NCBI GenBank assembly: GCA_934045075.1
Contig: OW203727.1
Location: 9,802,675-9,866,674 of the forward strand
Length of the DNA stretch: 64,000 bases
Direction of reading: 5' to 3'
Source of the DNA: Yponomeuta sedellus
Lineage: Eukaryota > Arthropoda > Insecta > Lepidoptera > Yponomeutidae
This document shows positions 30,171 to 41,720 of the stretch, piece after piece; position 1 is the first letter of the stretch; each line of letters starts with the position of its first letter. The notes beneath the pieces were generated by a model. That model did not search any database and was not told where the DNA came from. It was given only the letters and a program-made list of their open reading frames with translations. The position numbers and the translations under genes are program-made.

Positions 30171-30875
30171 CTAAGAGAATAAGCCGCCCCGGGACACATC
30201 TGACCCAAAGGTGCCCACTACGCTGGCGGCGTTACCTCGCTGCACTGCAAGGGAAATTCTTTGCATAAGATATGCCCCAGAACGGCAGTCATAGCCACGA
30301 TCCCTCAAGCGACGTCCTATTTCCCTCACAAACGCCTTCCCCTGCACTCCCCAGACTCCAGTTGTCTCTATCGCTAGAGGCACAAAAATGTACTGGCCCA
30401 AAAGCGCAGAATACTTTTGGACCTTCAACCTAGCAGCCTCTTCTGCCGCCGCGCCCGGAGTCGACGCGGTAGACGCTAAGTGAGAAGGGGCAAAAGTGCA
30501 GACACACGTAGCGTCCCAAAGCAAGGAGCGCCCCTTCTCCCACGGTATCATTGTCAAGCCATCCGGACGTTTTCCATCTGAACGACAAAGACCTGGAGGC
30601 TCCAGAACGCAAGGAATATTTGCTGTTACGAGAGCCCGCCTAACAATTTCGTTTATAGAGAAATGCCTAGAAAATCTGCCCGCACTACGCACACAATGCA
30701 GACCATGGCGACCCCTAGAGTCTACAACTGCGCCACACACACAATAATGCGGCTGGCAAATGTCACATCCAAGGCGCAATGCAACAGCCACACGCAATGA
30801 ATCGTTGTCCAAAAACGTTCCTAGAGGTGGAGAAGGCAAGGCGTGGAGCCAAAGACCAAACTCAATTACATTTAC
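30171..30875 (-). pseudogene. LINE C-terminal zinc-finger and nuclease-like domain, 5'-truncated
   Basis: On the minus strand an unbroken frame from about 30873 (FGLWLHALPSPPLGTF) to a TAG at 30171. Features in order: Cys/His cluster CDICQPHYCVCG ... GRHGLHC (30770-30695), then EPPGLCRSDGKRPDGLTMIP and LLWDAT (about 30600-30510), a spacing that resembles the PD...D core of restriction-like nucleases, then FVPLAIETTGVWG and SLAVQRGNAASVVGTF near the end. This layout occurs at the C-terminus of certain LINE reverse-transcriptase proteins; I infer nuclease function. No RT palm is present, so the copy is 5'-truncated. Plus-strand bases 30030-30170 are A-rich on the top strand, T-rich in the sense of the element, and may be its 3' UTR. 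The frame is clean, so insertion is recent or it was co-opted. Confidence 0.6.
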
Positions 30876-32157
30876 AATAGAGATGTGGACTGAAACGCCA
30901 CGCGTGCCTACCGCGAATTCTTGCCAATTTCAAAAATAGGTAAAACAAGTTAATACATTACCCATTCGCCCAACGAGAACTAGAACAATGTTTTACTCAA
31001 TAGATGCATGCATATGTGGCCATAACATTTTAGGATCTGATAATTCTTGTCTAGGATGACTAAACTGTTTTCGTTAGCTTGTGCATGCTTATTCATTAGG
31101 TCAAACCGGTTTTTGTCTCTTTTACTTGAATATTGATTCGTTTTCAAGGCCAATTACGAAGAATGACTAGCTGAGAAACAACAGTTTGTAGAATAAGATT
31201 CCAAAGGGCAATTAAATCGTGTGGGAATTCCACGACCATTATTGTCACTAGGCTCTATTGAACACCTGCTCTTTCAATTATGTGCGTCTTAATATATTTA
31301 TTAAACTTAAGGCCAGGTTCTCCGAGCACATGTTTTCTATTGGACTTATTGCGGGCGAATGTTTTTTATCGAACATTTTTCAAATTAGTTAAATGTACTT
31401 ACATCTACCTAATTAATACAATTTAAACGATCGACGTCACTACATATCACATTCAGTGTTAATCCTTACATTTTTTATTATTTAAAATTCAGTATAGCAC
31501 AAATAAAATTTATTATAACATAAGACTCAGTTATAGGTAACTTAAACTCGTGCACGCAATTTTTTTTACACTAAAGTTTACGTATAGTACATTCAAAAGC
31601 TTTTTTTTAGGTATTAAATAGCTAGCCATTAGGGCGTAAAATGTAAAACATCTGTTTTAGGGGTACATTTGGAGGACCCAGCCTTAACATCCGGAACAGC
31701 GTGCAGACCGCGAAGAGAATTTAATTCTTTCTGAGTTCCGCCTGCTTATTTAGTAGAGACACCCAGACCGTAGGAATTTTATCGTTTCTCGTTATTTCCG
31801 CGTCTGTGATTTGAAACAAGCCACTACAAGGAGATTATAAAGGTGCCAATCAACCCAAATCACAGTAATCTATTTGTCTATAAACCCCTTGTAAGGCGCC
31901 GCAGTGAATTACAGTTTTATTTCACCATTCTTTATCAACTTGTTCTTTACCATTCTTTATCACATTTCTTTATGAGTATGAAACGTAAAAGCACAAATCA
32001 TTAAGTATTACACTAACATAAGTACTGTGGCGTTACTACACAAGATTCTGTAGTTCGTAGACCAAGTCTCACTACTCTGAAAGTTTAAATACAAACAACT
32101 GTGTGTTTAAATTACTTTGCTCTACATTTAATTAGTTCAGTTTCTGACTTTTTCAAT
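30876..32157. other. AT-rich non-coding stretch
   Basis: Nothing recognised. Confidence 0.3.
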
Positions 32158-32250
32158 AAGGATATTGCTCTGCCAATAAAAAAATCCATTGAGAGAAATA
32201 TATATATATATTTCTCTTAATGGATTTTTTATTGGCAGAGCAACATCCTT
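32158..32250. repeat. perfect-stem hairpin element
   Basis: AAGGATATTGCTCTGCCAAT... and ...ATTGGCAGAGCAACATCCTT form arms of about 46 bases around a (TA)n centre, with about two mismatches. Foldback MITE or cruciform-forming palindrome. Confidence 0.8.
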
Positions 32251-33064
32251 ATATATATTTATATTACATCGATGAACATCTTTGTATTCCTATTAATGTG
32301 TGTGATTATGATGATTCTTTCCGACCGGGTTCGGTCACGATGACTGTTACGGCTGGGGAGAGCGTCGGAAACTTTAGTTTATTACTGAAATATAGGTATT
32401 TTTTGTAAGATAAATAAAAGTGTCCCTACATTATGGAAGAGGATTTAAAAATCTTTCGTCACGCCTATTGTTTGGCAGGGTGGTCTACATCTGATTTCAA
32501 TGTATGAGGTGTATCTATAAGGCTGATACGACACGATTATTTAAAGAAAGTAATTGAAATACAATCCGTGAGAGGCAAATATTAATAGTTGTTCAGTTAC
32601 GTGCTATTCACTACACTGAACTCAAATCGTGAAACTATTGACATAAGGGAAATTATAGTACCTTATTTTTTTTTCTTTAAGAACTATTATAAGAATAGGT
32701 TTCTTATGCCGGTTAATTTATAAAATATTTAATCTTTTCTTTATCATAATCAAGAAAATGTATTGTTATACAAGTATAAGGAGCGTTACTTTAAAATGCA
32801 AAATTTCTGAAACACGTTCTTTTTCGTTGTGGGTTTGTAAAGTTTTATAAGTTTTATTTTTATATTATGTGGCTTAATTAATTTTGGTTCGATAGATAAT
32901 GCTTAAAACAATAAGTGGAGGACAGAATGGGGAGATCGAGTCTTATATAGGACAATGATTTACCGTGGTGGAAGAAGTGATGATGTGATATGCAACAAGT
33001 CAGCAGCTGCCTGAATCTTATTCAATGTTGTATATACTGATATTTAGAAAAATATAAATTAAGG
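32251..33064. other. non-coding stretch
   Basis: Nothing recognised. Confidence 0.3.
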
Positions 33065-33155
33065 CAAGCTGAAGACAGGGCGCTATGGCGCTCGTTAGGG
33101 GAGGTCTATGTCCAGCAGTGGACTACATAATATAACCTGAAGAAGAAGAAATGTA
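33065..33155 (+). repeat. LINE 3' end (RTE-like), GAA tail
   Basis: GAAGACAGGGCGCTATGGCG, GGGGAGGTCTATGTCCAGCA and the CCTGAAGAAGAAGAA end match 7085-7255. Confidence 0.6.
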
Positions 33156-33237
33156 AGGACAAAAAACTCACGGATGTCGAAAGTGGTTGAAAGACGCAAA
33201 CTCTCATTGACTTAAGAATTGCACATTTTTAGTTATT

Positions 33238-33782
33238 ACACTATTTTTATTTTTAATGCACTAACCCGTGCTAAGGAACAAATTTAAAAACTTATTTAGA
33301 GGCTAAAAATTTCACCGATGCCGGGATTCGAACCCGCAACCTCTGGCTATCCGTACCAGCGCTCTACCAATTGAGCCAATGGGCGACTCACGGCATCAGT
33401 GAAATTTCGAACCTCTTTACACTATTTTCTGTATTACGTACAGGCAGCGACATCTGACTTAAGCAAATTGCATTACTTACAGCCCCGACCACCTACTTTG
33501 CAGTTAGGTTTAACATCGGAACGATATCACTGTACCCACATGATTACACTATTTTTATTTTTAATGCACTAACCCGTGCTAAGGAACAAATTTAAAAAAA
33601 CTTATTTAGAGGCTAAAAATTTCACCCATGCCGGGATTCGAACCCGCAACCTCTGGCTATCCGTACCAGCGCTCTACCAATTGAGCCAATGGGCGAATCA
33701 CGGCGTCAGTGAAATTTCGAACCTCTTTACACTATTCTCTGTATTACGTACAGGCAGCGACATCTGACTTAAGCAAATTGCA
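33238..33782 (-). repeat. tandem pair of tRNA-derived SINEs, period ~308
   Basis: Two near-identical units (about 33238-33480 and 33546-33782), each with ATGCACTAACCCGTGCTAAG, the minus-strand tRNA-like head (GGGATTCGAACCCGCAACCT ... TTGAGCCAATGGGCGA) and TGTATTACGTACAGGCAGCG. The very high identity points to recent segmental duplication rather than two insertions. Confidence 0.8.
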
Positions 33783-33809
33783 TTTTTAGTTAAACAATTG
33801 AAATTATAT

Positions 33810-34170
33810 GTATATCAGAGACCCAGGTTCGATTCCCAATGCGGGCATGTGGCTATGAATTTGTTTATTTTCAAAGTTCATTTACAAACAATTCGAATTT
33901 GTAGTGGCATAACCACACGCTAACTGTGAAGGAAAACATCGTGAGGAAATCCGCGCCTTGGTTGGCTCCGCACGTCTTGACTTTTATTCCCTGAGGGCTA
34001 GGCCGACAAAGCTGTCAGGGTGGTATTGGTGCTGGGCAAACACACTCCGACTGATAAAAAAATGCCCCTTATACTGCAGCGTCAGAGTGGTCCCTTCACT
34101 CGTAGTATCTTTATGTAGTCTGTGCTTTACACGTCGAGTGTGTGTGAGGGTACCTCAAGACGATGTATAG
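33810..34170 (+). repeat. tRNA-derived SINE, TGAGATGATTTAT family
   Basis: B-box-like AGGTTCGATTCCC, then GGAAAACATCGTGAGGAAAT, GTTGGCTCCGCACGTCTTGA, GGGCTAGGCCGACAAAGCTG and GCGTCAGAGTGGTCCCTTCA: same order as 56350-55958. The A-box end of the head is poorly preserved. Confidence 0.65.
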
Positions 34171-36255
34171 TCATGAAATCAGATACGCATTTCCAGTTTA
34201 ACAAACAATGAGATAAAAGGCTTCAGTCTTCTTCTCCAAGTACAGGTTAAGAATCATTCGCCCTAAAAAAAGGTCTTCTTGATACATTCAAGTGGCGAAA
34301 GTAATGCACGATGAGTGCCACATTCTACGTAACGGTGTATCGTGAATACTATTCCTAGGTGGAAACGTTATTTAATTTACCAAAATGGTCCGTGTAACAA
34401 TAATATATTTTTACGTTCCTACGGGTTTCCCTAGAGAATGCGAACTCGTAAAACCTGCCTGGGTCATCCAACCTAAGTAAAATCTATTACATATATTTCA
34501 CGGGCCGAATTATCGGCAAAATTGTTATTATTTTTAACTTCGGATTTCAATGAGATTATGTTACGACCAAATATTGTACGGCCAAATATCTATCTTCGGT
34601 CAATAATTAAAAGCATTCACAGATTAATATGCATAGATGTACCTAATTAATGTTTAAAAAGGAATCAATTTATATTTTACCACGGTTTCCCTTTTTTCTT
34701 TTTAATAGCATCTGTTATTTGAAGCCATTTAAAAGATAGGCCTACTTTCTAGACTTGGGTAATGTTTCTGTAAACCATATAGACTGCTTCTACTACAAAG
34801 TAATTTTCAAGCTACTAATATTTATTTAATTAATTGATAATTTACTGCACATAAATTTAAAAAATATACCATAGATTAAGTCCACCTTAATGGTATAAGC
34901 ATTTTCTGTATTTACGTTTTACCTAGTGTAAAAACTTCTTCGATTGTAAACGTTTTAAAAGGAGAAGCAAAATTTTGTTGCGTAACAGTGATGTACATAA
35001 ATAGGTATAGGTTTTTAAAAGTGATGTACATAGATATCAAAATTATTAGCAAAATTTTAAGGGGACAAAATTTCTTAAAATGGTTTGACCATAGGTAAAA
35101 AAATAGTAAAATATTATTTCATTTGCATATCAGAGACAACAATGATAAAAATAGTCTTAAATGTTAAATTTAAAACAAAAACGTTTTCAACGCCGTTGAG
35201 TTGTGATAACAGTTAGTTTGAACCAAACGATTATCTTCAATATTCCATAATATTATCTTTCATTTTGGGCAAAAATATTATTGAACATTATTATAATGAC
35301 GAAGATGGCACTCAACACACAATAATGAATAAAAGTTATTTGATATTAAATTATTTGGTTTTGTTGATGAAATACGAATGCTTTTTTTAAATATTGCTAA
35401 AGATTTCAAATTCACCCTGTAGTATCGAAAATGACTTTTGATTAGAAGTAGACATTTGTTACGTTACGGCGTTTCCCGCCGGAAATATACAAAAGATGCT
35501 TCTTGCTTGCCTATTCAGAGGTTTTTATAGTACGCCGACTCTGACGATATGTGAGGGTAAGGAACTGTTTTCTGCCTTTGAACCTTTTTTGATCAAATGT
35601 GTCTTTCTTTGTTCCCAGGTATGTGAAATGGGTTTGAGAGAGGATGTCTTAGCACCGAGGTAGCCAGTGAAAACACTCGCGTTGTGATAGAAATATAAGC
35701 AATTCACAATACATGTTTGCAAATCGAAACGAAATCTGCAGTAAATCTCTGTATTACAAGTTACATTTTCAACATTGTGTGAGTAGTAAATCATTGAAGT
35801 ATCGTAAGTAGCTAAACGTTTTTATTTATTATTATTATATACTTAAATAATGTATGTTGATTTAATTATATTATTAGTAAGTAGGTAACTTATTAATTGT
35901 TACCGTAGTTTTAAATGACAAAAGCAAATATAATACAAAATAATATTGTAAATTCTTTATGCCATTGAAAGCTTTAAAATGAAATATAACAAAAGTTATA
36001 AGTAGTATAATATATTAACGCAACTATTGTTTTTTATTGATTTCTTATTTAAAAAGATGGCGGTGAAAGCCGCCGTACTATTCTATTTAATAGTATATTC
36101 TAATCACTTTTTTTTATCACGCCCTTTGATAAATGTCACTTCCATTCTCAGATCATGATCTGAGCTTCTATTGTTTTTCTGATGTTGAACTTTATTTTTA
36201 AATTTGAGTAATCACATTACAAAACATCATTACTTACGTAAAGTTACACTAACTT
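34171..36255. other. long AT-rich non-coding stretch
   Basis: No gene or clear repeat. An imperfect direct repeat (GTGATGTACATAAATAGG / GTGATGTACATAGATATC) lies at 34988-35040. Confidence 0.3.
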
Positions 36256-36380
36256 ACGCCCAGTTTCTGAATTGAGAATTTCGCTAAGTTAATATTTAGC
36301 TGTAGTGCTGTCTCTTCGAATTTCTCAGGAAAGACCGTGACAGAACGTTACTCAGAATTCTCCATTCAGAAACCGGCCCT
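36256..36380. mobile_element. MITE, CCCAGTTTCTGAAT family
   Basis: Starts GCCCAGTTTCTGAATTGAGA and ends CATTCAGAAACCGGCCC, an inverted pair of about 17 bases; core GTGCTGTCTCTTCGAATTTC as at 748 and 47073. Confidence 0.75.
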
Positions 36381-36782
36381 TATTTTACAGTTACATTTTT
36401 ATGATAAGTATTATAATTATATTTGATACTTTGAAATGATTACAAAAATGTGGATAAAAATATTTTCACAAACATGAGAACCTATCTTTTTTCCATAGGT
36501 TCTGTTGCTAAATAATGTCCTTGATGATGAATTTCATCTCTATTTATTCAACTTTACGAAATCGACGTATTTCATTCTTCGCTTTATAGGTCTAGATCCC
36601 TTACTTAGGCACGGGGGCAGTAAGGTACCAACGATAATCTTTAAGAACTGGTCACGTGAGTAGACTTTCCCACTTACATAAACACAATTTTATCAGCAGT
36701 TTCTGCAGTAAATTTTTTCAGTCAAATTTAGATGATAAAATAAATCTGAAAAAATAATTACTGTATTTCTTAATGCCTATTA

Positions 36783-37070
36783 AACGGGTCTTATCGCGAT
36801 GATTTATTAGGTAAAATGTAAAAGGCCTCCCCAAGTTCGGTGCAGAGTTTTCTGTCCTGGAGGCCGTTTCTCGCCCATGCGAATTAAAAGCGTAGACGCA
36901 AAAAAGTCGAAGGCTTAAACATTTGTCGAATAAAAATCTACACAGTCGTTAGGCATTTATTTTCTCATTCGAATTCAATCTAGCGTGGCGTTCCGAATAC
37001 AGATTTTGGCTGTCGCTCGAATTTTTACGTAGAACTCCAAGTCATGAGTTCATGACGCCTTGGTGTCGTA
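36783..37070. repeat. two abutting MITE fragments
   Basis: 36783-36822 is the CGCGATGATTTATTAGG family. 36838-37070 is an inverted relative of 18427-18695 (CTCGCCCATGCGAATTAAAA, TCATTCGAATTCAATCTAGC, TTTGGCTGTCGCTCGA). Confidence 0.55.
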
Positions 37071-37589
37071 TGTGAGCTATTTTTAGACAATTTTTATTTT
37101 TTTTACCTAACGATTATTGCAATTAACTAATTATTTAGTTGGTAAACATAAGTTTCGAAGCCTACATTTTTATCTACTGACTAGCACTTTTTTTTGCTAC
37201 TTCTTAGTTCAGCCTTGTTTACTGTCAGTGGCTGTTCAAGACTAACTGTTCGGTTTATTCCGAACAAATTAACTTCCTGACTTCCGGTTCCTACTCGGTC
37301 GGATGTCTGAATAAGTGTTTACCACTTACGTGCTAACGTTCAAGGCTTGTCAGTAATACATTTCGTCCTAATCTCGAAGAGTAATTTAATTTGGCACTTT
37401 TGTAAATTGGCATGGATATAATACACCTTAAGAGTGACTGGCGTGGATATAATTTAGGTACCTACTCCAATGTCGCGATGTTTATTTACATGTGTGTTGT
37501 AGTTTTCTTTGTGAGGAAAGGACTATTACGAAAGTCACCGTCACACGGAACATAAAACTAGCCAAGTGCGTGTCGAATGTGTTTGGTTT
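37071..37589. other. non-coding stretch
   Basis: Nothing recognised apart from the GCCAAGTGCGTGTCG phrase just before the microsatellite, common in moth intergenic DNA. Confidence 0.3.
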
Positions 37590-37830
37590 GTATGTATGTA
37601 TGTATGTATGTATGTATGTATGTATGTATGTATGTATGTATGTATGTATGTATGTATGTATGTATGTATGTATGTATGTATGTATGTATGTATGTATGTA
37701 TGTATGTATGTATGTATGTATGTATGTATGTATGTATGTATGTATGTATGTATGTATGTATGTATGTATGTATGTATGTATGTATGTATGTATGTATGTA
37801 TGTATGTATGTATGTATGTATGTATGTATA
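37590..37830. repeat. uninterrupted TATG microsatellite (~60 units)
   Basis: About 241 bases of pure tetranucleotide repeat. Frames of 113-132 codons read from it are artefacts of the repeat having no stop in several frames. Confidence 0.98.
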
Positions 37831-38329
37831 CCGTTTATTTTCGCGTTTACACTGGGGCTCACAGTGGGCCTGCTCACATTCAGCGGCTGACTATACGTTC
37901 GGTTTGAACACGGGCCTTAGTTTATGATATGATAACGTGCAACGGTAATAACCCCATTATCCTCGAGTTCACGTTTGTATCTAATTGTTTTACTAAGAAG
38001 TTACTTATGCACTTCAGTGATTGTGAAACGTCAACTATTAATTATGTACGTGATACTAGAGGCCATACTACTACATTGGCACAGAGGTGATCTTACAGCA
38101 AGTCACCTTGTCTTACTTTATGGCCACTAGGAGCCGGGAAAAAGTTGATCACGAAACTATCGATTTTTTGCTGCCTTTTCGGAGTTGTATATAATGTCTT
38201 CATTTACCCACGCCCATTCAGATATCCTCTACAAGTCTACATTATTAACATAAATATTTTTCTATGAAACCATACCTGGAAAATTGACATACGAGTACTA
38301 TATTATACTGATATTGAGGTGTATTTATA
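37831..38329. other. non-coding stretch
   Basis: Nothing recognised. Confidence 0.3.
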
Positions 38330-38525
38330 TTGGCGCCGGCTGTCATATAATGGCAGTCGTTAAGCTATGTCAGAAGCCTTATGGGCGGCTTGATAACTTC
38401 TGACAGTAAGGCCCGCCACTGTCTTACAATCCTCCACCAACCCGGACTTCGCCCCCGTGGTGGAGTATGGCCTAACGTTCCTGCGATGCAGGAAGAGACC
38501 CGTGCCCCAGCAGTGGGGACATACT
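38330..38525 (+). repeat. 5S-derived SINE, 5'-truncated
   Basis: Begins within the body (GGCTGTCATATAATGGCAGT) and has the complete tail (CGTGCCCCAGCAGTGGGGAC). The 5S-like head is missing. Confidence 0.7.
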
Positions 38526-38607
38526 GATAACGATTGAGGTGTAAAGCCTCGCCTCTTTGTATTTTTGCAATTTAATTTAATAATACTGTCAATTTAATCA
38601 CATCACT

Positions 38608-38815
38608 TCACACTAATATTATAAAGGCGAATGTTTGTGAGTGTGTATATTTGTTACTTCTTTACGTCTAAACGGCTGGAGCGATTTTAATAAAATTTGG
38701 TATGGAGTTAGCTGACACCCTGGATTAACACATAGGCTATGTTTAACTACTGGAAAAAATCTTATTCCTGTGAGAAAATCAATAAATTGCGGATCACACC
38801 GCAGGGCACGGCTAG
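38608..38815 (+). mobile_element. short non-autonomous Helitron-like element
   Basis: Starts TCACACTAATATTATAAAGG and ends CGGCTAG followed by T. A small hairpin, GCGG/CCGC, lies about 10 bases before the CTAG end, as in Helitrons (5' TC, 3' hairpin then CTRR, insertion before T). The 3' flanking base is T; the 5' flanking base is T rather than the canonical A, so the exact left end is uncertain. Confidence 0.6.
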
Positions 38816-39699
38816 TAGGTACATACTCGTATATACCAAACATTTCATCCTAAGGAACCCAATCGAAATTTTCTTCAAATATTGCTTTTAGGAAACAAAA
38901 ATTTGAAATAATGCGGAACGTCTTCGATTCATCATCAACGGGATCACAAGCTTATACTACCTGGTCTACGTGTTGAAAGAAATCAAAAGAATTTTCGTTC
39001 ACTGCGTGCAAAAATAATTAATTTTTAATAAGACATTTTTTTACTGAATTCGCAGCAAAATTTATGGATGAAGTTATTTGTTTTGGTGTATAGTTAGCGG
39101 AGGTAGCTTTTGAGCCACCCACCGAAATATGTACCTACCGTTAAAAGTTGAGTTACAACCTATTACTCGTTTTAGAGCCTCTATCAAGAGAACACTGTCA
39201 TCTGGGGGCAGCAAATTCAATTGCATTAAGTCTCCCGTTTCTCTAGTTGCCTGTTTATGACTTGACTGTCCTATAACATTCGTTTTATCTTCCTCAGGCT
39301 CTATCCTTATTGCCAATTGAAATTAGCCTTATAGTCAGCTAGTGCTTATGTTACTGAAAGTTTCTTGATCAGGAAAGTGCTTTTGGCACTACCGATAATC
39401 ACAAAAAGTCGTGCGGAGGGAATATTCTCACTTTTCTTTCGTGGCTTTCTCATGTTTGGTCAACGCCGTCGGACAGCTCTACGGCAGCTTCTATTCTTTG
39501 CGAAATAAGCGCGAGAATTGAACAAAAAGGTGTGGCCGTTGTTGAGATTATGTTTCTACGCCGCAACAAAACTACCAATACCTCTATATTGTTCTAAGCT
39601 TTCCGGAGAGTACCTACCTACACCCGGAGACCTACGAGCTACGTGCGCGTGATGTTTCGTTGACATTAACAAATGTAGGTATGTATGAGGTATGTACTT
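38816..39699. other. non-coding stretch
   Basis: Minus-strand frame of 80 codons at 39074-39316 has no features. Nothing else recognised. Confidence 0.3.
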
Positions 39700-40060
39700 A
39701 CAAGCGCTCGTGACCTAGCGAAACCGAGTGATTGGAATCTTAAGCAACAACAGGCGCGGTCAGGTACTGGATGGGTGACCATCTCGTGACTACCGCTAGT
39801 GGCATTTTTTCCAAGCGCTTCGTGCTTCGCAACACGTTAAGCCGTTGGTGCCGGCTGTCATGTAATGGCAGTCGTTAAGCCATTTCAGAGGCCTTATGGG
39901 CGGCTTAATAACTTCTGACAGTAACTGTCTGCCCGCCACTGTCTTACAATCCTCCACCTACCCGGACTTGGCGCCCGTGGTGGAGTATGGCCTAAACTTG
40001 CTGTGATACAGGAAGAGACCCGTGCCCCAACACTGGGGACATATAAAGGGTTGATATCGA
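39700..40060 (+). repeat. 5S rRNA-derived SINE, full length
   Basis: The best complete copy: head with GCGCTCGTGACCTAGCGAAA, CCGAGTGATTGGAATC, AGGCGCGGTCAGGTACTGGA, TGGGTGACC; body CGTTAAGCCGTTGGTGCCGG and GGCAGTCGTTAAGCC; tail GCCCGCCACTGTCTTACAAT, CCCGTGGTGGAGTATGGCCT, ending in AAAGGGTTGATATCGATG. Confidence 0.8.
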
Positions 40061-40589
40061 TGTACTTACAAGGTTTTGCCTCAGCAACAGCACCCATTCG
40101 TTTTTTTTCCTATTACACACCTACATTATAAATTATTTGTTTTCCGAATGATATATAAACTTAGTTATTACTTTAAAAAAAACATTGCCATTCTATGTTA
40201 TTCATATATAACTCCTATAACGGCAATAGGGAAAAAATACTGTCACCAAACCTTTTGGCGTAACCAAACGGCGTAACGAAATATCCTATTTGACCCACGT
40301 TAAGTTCTGTTAAGGGTCTACATCCAGTAACCAGCACCACGCATGGAAAAAAATCATATTTGTTTTACAGGTCGTTTTCATAAAAAGTATCAGTGCAATC
40401 TCTTAATCATGTAAGTAGCAATCTTTAAGACCCATGGTCGTAGACCTTAAAAAAAAACTACGATATAGCATTAACGCCAAAAACCGGAATTTTTGGCATG
40501 AATGCTATCGAGTCCCAGGTTCGTGATCCCAGGTTCTGGCTCGAGGGTCCCAAAAATCACTAATAAATGATAAAATGAGATTGAACTGC
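40061..40589. other. non-coding stretch
   Basis: Nothing recognised. Confidence 0.3.
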
Positions 40590-40765
40590 TACTTTTTTAA
40601 AAACCTATTTAGAGGCTAAAAATTCCACCCATGCCGGGATTCGAACCCGCGACCTCTGGCTATCCGTGCCAGCGCTCTTTCCAACTGAGCCAATGGGCGA
40701 CTCACCGGCATCAGTGAAATTTCGAACCACTTTACAATATTCTCTGTATTACGTACAGAGAATAT
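40590..40765 (-). repeat. tRNA-derived SINE
   Basis: TTTAGAGGCTAAAAATTCCA, CCGGGATTCGAACCCGCGAC, CTGAGCCAATGGGCGACTCA, GTATTACGTACAGAGA; minus orientation, the same family as at 33238. The right edge has an inverted echo (AGAATATTCTCTGT ... ACAGAGAATATT). Confidence 0.75.
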
Positions 40766-41029
40766 TGCTACTTTTTGTAAAAAAAAATCTTATTTAGGTA
40801 CAAGTTAGGACGTTACGTGGGATACGAGTGTGAGCACTTACCCAATGCTTGCAAATAAATAAATTTTTGGAAAAAAGTACATATTTTTTGAATTCAAAGT
40901 GTTCCTTTGCCAAAGTGCATACAAAAAAAAAACAATATTGTCAGCTGTCAAAAATAGTGTAATGAGAACGTAGATAAGTATATTTTATGAGAAGCCGCGG
41001 GGTACCTAGTAAAACTACAATTCATAGTC

Positions 41030-41095
41030 TATTATGACGTCGCGGGTTCGAGTCCCGGCATGGGTGGAATTTTTACCCTCTAAACAAGTTTTAAA
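41030..41095 (+). repeat. tRNA-derived SINE fragment
   Basis: GTCGCGGGTTCGAGTCCCGG, CATGGGTGGAATTTTTA: 3' half of the tRNA-like head and tail. Confidence 0.6.
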
Positions 41096-41399
41096 AGTCT
41101 TCAGACTTATTAAATATTGAATTTAAAAATTCCCGACTTTAAATTCAATTTCAATTCAAATTGTAAACTATGGTAAACCTAGCATTTATTATATTCTATG
41201 AAATGAGTCCCGGGCTGCAATTTTTTTCAATTTTTCCATGTCTCTGAATGATATAATGAGAATAATAAAGATATATATTTTCAATCGCCGGCTCGTGTCT
41301 TCAATTACTGATGGTAAGCATGTCGCAATTATCGCTTAATTACGGCCGACGAGGGCATGAATAAAATTGCCTGTTGAGGAAACATTCCTATGAAATTCC
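41096..41399. other. non-coding stretch
   Basis: Nothing recognised. Confidence 0.3.
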
Positions 41400-41720
41400 T
41401 ATTCATCATTATCAACCCATTAGGTCCCCAACATGGGGGACGAGTCTCTTCCCTAAGGAACTATAGGAAGGAAGGTATAGACAGGCCATACTCCACCACG
41501 GGTGCCAAGTCCGGATTGATGGAGGCTTGCAAGACTGGTCTTATGGCTGGTCTTACAGTCAGAAGCTTTCAAGCCGCCCTAAGGCCGTGCCTTGCGAAGC
41601 ACGGAACCGCTCAGAAAAAACCACTAGCGTTAGTCATAGACGGTCACCCATCCATGCACTGAACGGGCCCTAACTTGCTTAACCTACGTATAAGATCACT
41701 CAGGCAGGCGGGGCTACGAG
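41400..41720 (-). repeat. 5S rRNA-derived SINE, nearly full
   Basis: Minus-strand head with AGGTTAAGCAAGTTAGGGCC and CAGTGCATGGATGGGTGACC near 41650-41705; body and tail to 41412. It resembles the 22325 copy more than the 39700 copy, so there appear to be two subfamilies. Confidence 0.7.

Noticed and set aside
33300..33395. Minus-strand tRNA gene candidate (also at 216, 20523, 40620, 42930, 46380, 56490)
   Set aside because: A- and B-box words are present, but stems are imperfect, base 33 is not U and each sits in a dispersed repeat; these are SINE heads.
37590..37830. CRISPR-like or telomeric array
   Set aside because: Tetranucleotide repeat without spacers, and not the insect TTAGG telomere unit; no CRISPR structure anywhere in the window.
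37482..37927. Frames of 113-132 codons on both strands made of repeating CMYV or THIHTYIH units
   Set aside because: They are read from the TATG microsatellite, which has no stops in several frames.
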